6,103 nt of DNA, taken from positions 7,796 to 13,898 of the forward strand of contig JAQVBP010000073.1 of NCBI GenBank assembly GCA_028690255.1. Reading direction: 5' to 3'. Shown here one piece after another: positions 4,938 to 6,103 of this stretch. The stretch comes from Methanosarcinaceae archaeon (GTDB lineage Archaea; Halobacteriota; Methanosarcinia; Methanosarcinales; Methanosarcinaceae). A program made the position numbers and the translations under genes. The notes beneath the pieces are model-generated. The model worked only from the letters and a program-made list of their open reading frames with translations. It was not told where the DNA came from and did no database searches. Position 1 is the stretch's first letter; the number at the start of each line of letters is the position of its first letter.

Positions 4938-5852
4938 ATGAAGAAGTGTTCAACACCAGCTCAGAAGAACCAGAAATATATAGCTATCTTTCTGGCTGCG
5001 ACAATGTTTTTATCGGTCTTTGTGGTTTACTTCGGAGGTTCCAATACGGATGCAAGTGAGGGTGAAGACCTGGAAGTTTCCGGAGAAGCCCAGCCTCCGA
5101 TGATCAGTTTCTACCAGATCCCGGGCAAACAGGTCCAGCATGAATTCGACTCCATTGCCGACGGGCTTGCAATGTCTCCCGACGGCCTGGTCAGTGCCCG
5201 GTATATCAACCTTCAGAAAACAAAGGGAACTCCCTTTGAATCGGTTCCGAGCGAGCAGCAGACGATGTACTACCTCTACGGAGGAGACCTGACGAAAAGA
5301 TATATGGCGGATTACCTTGACGGGAGACACATTGAACTGCACCAGACTGCCGAACCGAAGATCGGAATGCCCAGGAATGTGAGCCAGTATGACGGTTACC
5401 AGCTCTTTGCAAGGACCAATGAGAGCTATGACATCTGGAACGTGGTCGGAAACCCGGTCATCTTCGGCTCTAAGGAAAATGTTAAAAGCGTAATAAACGT
5501 TCTGGAAGGAAACAGCAGTTCAGGAGCTGGAAACTTTGATTCCCTCTTAAACTATGCGGAACCGAACGGCGCAATCTTCCAGGAAGTTGTCAAAAGGGAC
5601 ATCTTCGTAAGCATCCCGGCCGAGAAGTGGTATAAAGACCTCAAAAAGCTCGACGACGGCAGCTACTCCCAGACAAGTATCTTTCTGAACCCGGACGCAG
5701 AGCTGACCGCACAGATGAACATCATGGGAGCAAATTGCAGTGAGCGCGGTGTCGATTACAACATAACGGAATACGAAGGGAATATCACAAAACTGATTAT
5801 AACCGCAGACTTTGAAAGCCTGAACAACGAGACGGCAATGATTATGGCATAA
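4938..5852 (+). CDS. Membrane-anchored extracytoplasmic protein of unknown function
   Basis: I do not recognise a function. The 304-residue product begins with a basic N-terminus (MKKCSTPAQKNQK), then one hydrophobic segment at about 14-32 (YIAIFLAATMFLSVFVVYF). An acidic, Ser/Gly-rich linker (33-53) precedes a soluble region to the end. This is the layout of a signal-anchored or secreted archaeal surface protein. Several N-x-S/T sequons lie in the outer part (Asn147, 161, 192, 275, 282, 297, and a weaker N-C-S at 266), consistent with archaeal N-glycosylation. A block IPGKQVQHEFDSIADGL (61-77) looks like a conserved domain entry, and I have the impression of similar proteins in Methanosarcina. 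The only cysteines are Cys4 and Cys267, so no internal disulfide or heme motif is evident. The gene has its own promoter, GAGGT site and terminators, so it is probably monocistronic. Confidence 0.85.
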   Translation: MKKCSTPAQKNQKYIAIFLAATMFLSVFVVYFGGSNTDASEGEDLEVSGEAQPPMISFYQIPGKQVQHEFDSIADGLAMSPDGLVSARYINLQKTKGTPFESVPSEQQTMYYLYGGDLTKRYMADYLDGRHIELHQTAEPKIGMPRNVSQYDGYQLFARTNESYDIWNVVGNPVIFGSKENVKSVINVLEGNSSSGAGNFDSLLNYAEPNGAIFQEVVKRDIFVSIPAEKWYKDLKKLDDGSYSQTSIFLNPDAELTAQMNIMGANCSERGVDYNITEYEGNITKLIITADFESLNNETAMIMA

Positions 5853-5880
5853 CGCCATAAACCGTCCGTTTTTTTCTTTT
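5842..5880 (+). terminator. Terminator 1: hairpin spanning the stop codon, then T7-C-T4
   Basis: TTATGGC (5842-5848) pairs perfectly with GCCATAA (5854-5860); the loop contains the TAA stop at 5850-5852. Eight bases later comes a run of seven T, a C and four T (5869-5880). The T-rich tract alone is a plausible archaeal terminator. Confidence 0.6.
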
Positions 5881-5903
5881 ATTCAGATCGATCATTCTTT
5901 GGT

Positions 5904-5932
5904 ATGAAAGTACCGTGTACTTTCATTTTTTT
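5904..5932 (+). terminator. Terminator 2: perfect 10-bp hairpin plus T-run
   Basis: ATGAAAGTAC (5904-5913) and GTACTTTCAT (5917-5926) are perfect inverted repeats around a CGT loop, followed by six more T (5927-5932). This is the clearest intrinsic-style terminator in the window. On the opposite strand no T-run follows the hairpin, so it mainly serves the plus-strand gene. Confidence 0.75.
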
Positions 5933-5986
5933 GTGCCTGTTACTCAAAGAGTTTTATGTGCGTTTTTTAAGAAGGCTTTTTCCAGA

Positions 5987-6103
5987 TCACGCCTTATTTT
6001 TCATCATCACAAGGCCGACATCCTCGACAAACCGGACTTTCAGGCCATTTTCTTCGGCATAATCATAAAAAATAGGTTTTATGTCGGAGAGACTTCCAAG
6101 GCC
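5987..6103 (-). CDS. Unidentified protein, C-terminal fragment (partial)
   Basis: Reading the minus strand from the window edge gives 38 codons and a TGA stop at 5989-5987. The fragment starts GLGSLSDIKPIFYDYAEENG and ends VEDVGLVMMKNKA. It has a mixed alpha/beta look, with an amphipathic stretch then a strand-like LKVRFVEDVGLVMM, and coding-like composition, unlike the AT-rich spacer beside it. I do not recognise the family, and its N-terminal part lies outside the window. It is convergent with the membrane-anchored protein gene, separated by 134 bp containing that gene's terminators. The reading frame is inferred from its length and composition alone. Confidence 0.6.
   Translation of the reverse strand, partial: GLGSLSDIKPIFYDYAEENGLKVRFVEDVGLVMMKNKA

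Noticed and set aside
5010..5412. Overlapping minus-strand open frames opposite the membrane-anchored protein gene
   Set aside because: They are antisense shadows without promoters or ribosome-binding sites. The plus-strand frame has a promoter, GAGGT, membrane segment and terminators.

Overview
The window looks like a chromosomal segment of a methanogenic archaeon, most likely Methanosarcina. The evidence is a Cdc48/VAT-type ATPase N-terminus, an ammonia-dependent NAD synthetase, an archaeal (DhnA-type) class I fructose-bisphosphate aldolase, archaeal BRE/TATA promoters, GAGGT ribosome-binding sites, and GC-richer genes set in long AT-rich spacers. The genus is inferred from gene style, not from a database search.

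Layout. Bases 1-55 (minus strand) are the first 18 codons of a Cdc48-family AAA ATPase. It diverges from nadE (plus, start at 426 or 441) across about 370 bp that carry a perfect GGGCCTA/TAGGCCC dyad and several TATA boxes. A spacer of nearly 1 kb (1242-2219) has no convincing protein gene but is rich in structure. It holds a foldback element built around a 10-bp tandem array (1361-1481), a second looser foldback pair of CACGAAA/CACGGAA-type arms (1821-1973), AATCGATT palindromes, and a good promoter (about 1656-1669) with no gene directly behind it. The aldolase gene (2220-3143) and a pyruvate kinase gene (3236-4669) follow in the same direction 92 bp apart. A further promoter drives a membrane-anchored, probably glycosylated extracytoplasmic protein of unknown function (4938-5852), which ends in two consecutive hairpin/T-run terminators. 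The last 117 bases are the C-terminal end of an unidentified convergent minus-strand gene.

How the genes fit together. Aldolase and pyruvate kinase are two steps of the Embden-Meyerhof/gluconeogenic route. In Methanosarcina this route makes hexose for glycogen and cell material and degrades stored glycogen. Their adjacency suggests coordinated control of central carbon flux. NAD synthetase supplies the cofactor but has its own promoter region and is not obviously in the same operon. The pyruvate kinase carries the sequence signature of potassium-independent enzymes.

I found no clear new multi-gene system. The most unusual features are small. Two short tandem duplications sit exactly on gene boundaries: 15 bp over the nadE start codon and 23 bp over the aldolase stop codon. 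The others are the foldback elements and orphan promoter in the long spacer, and the regulatory-looking leader of the unknown surface protein.
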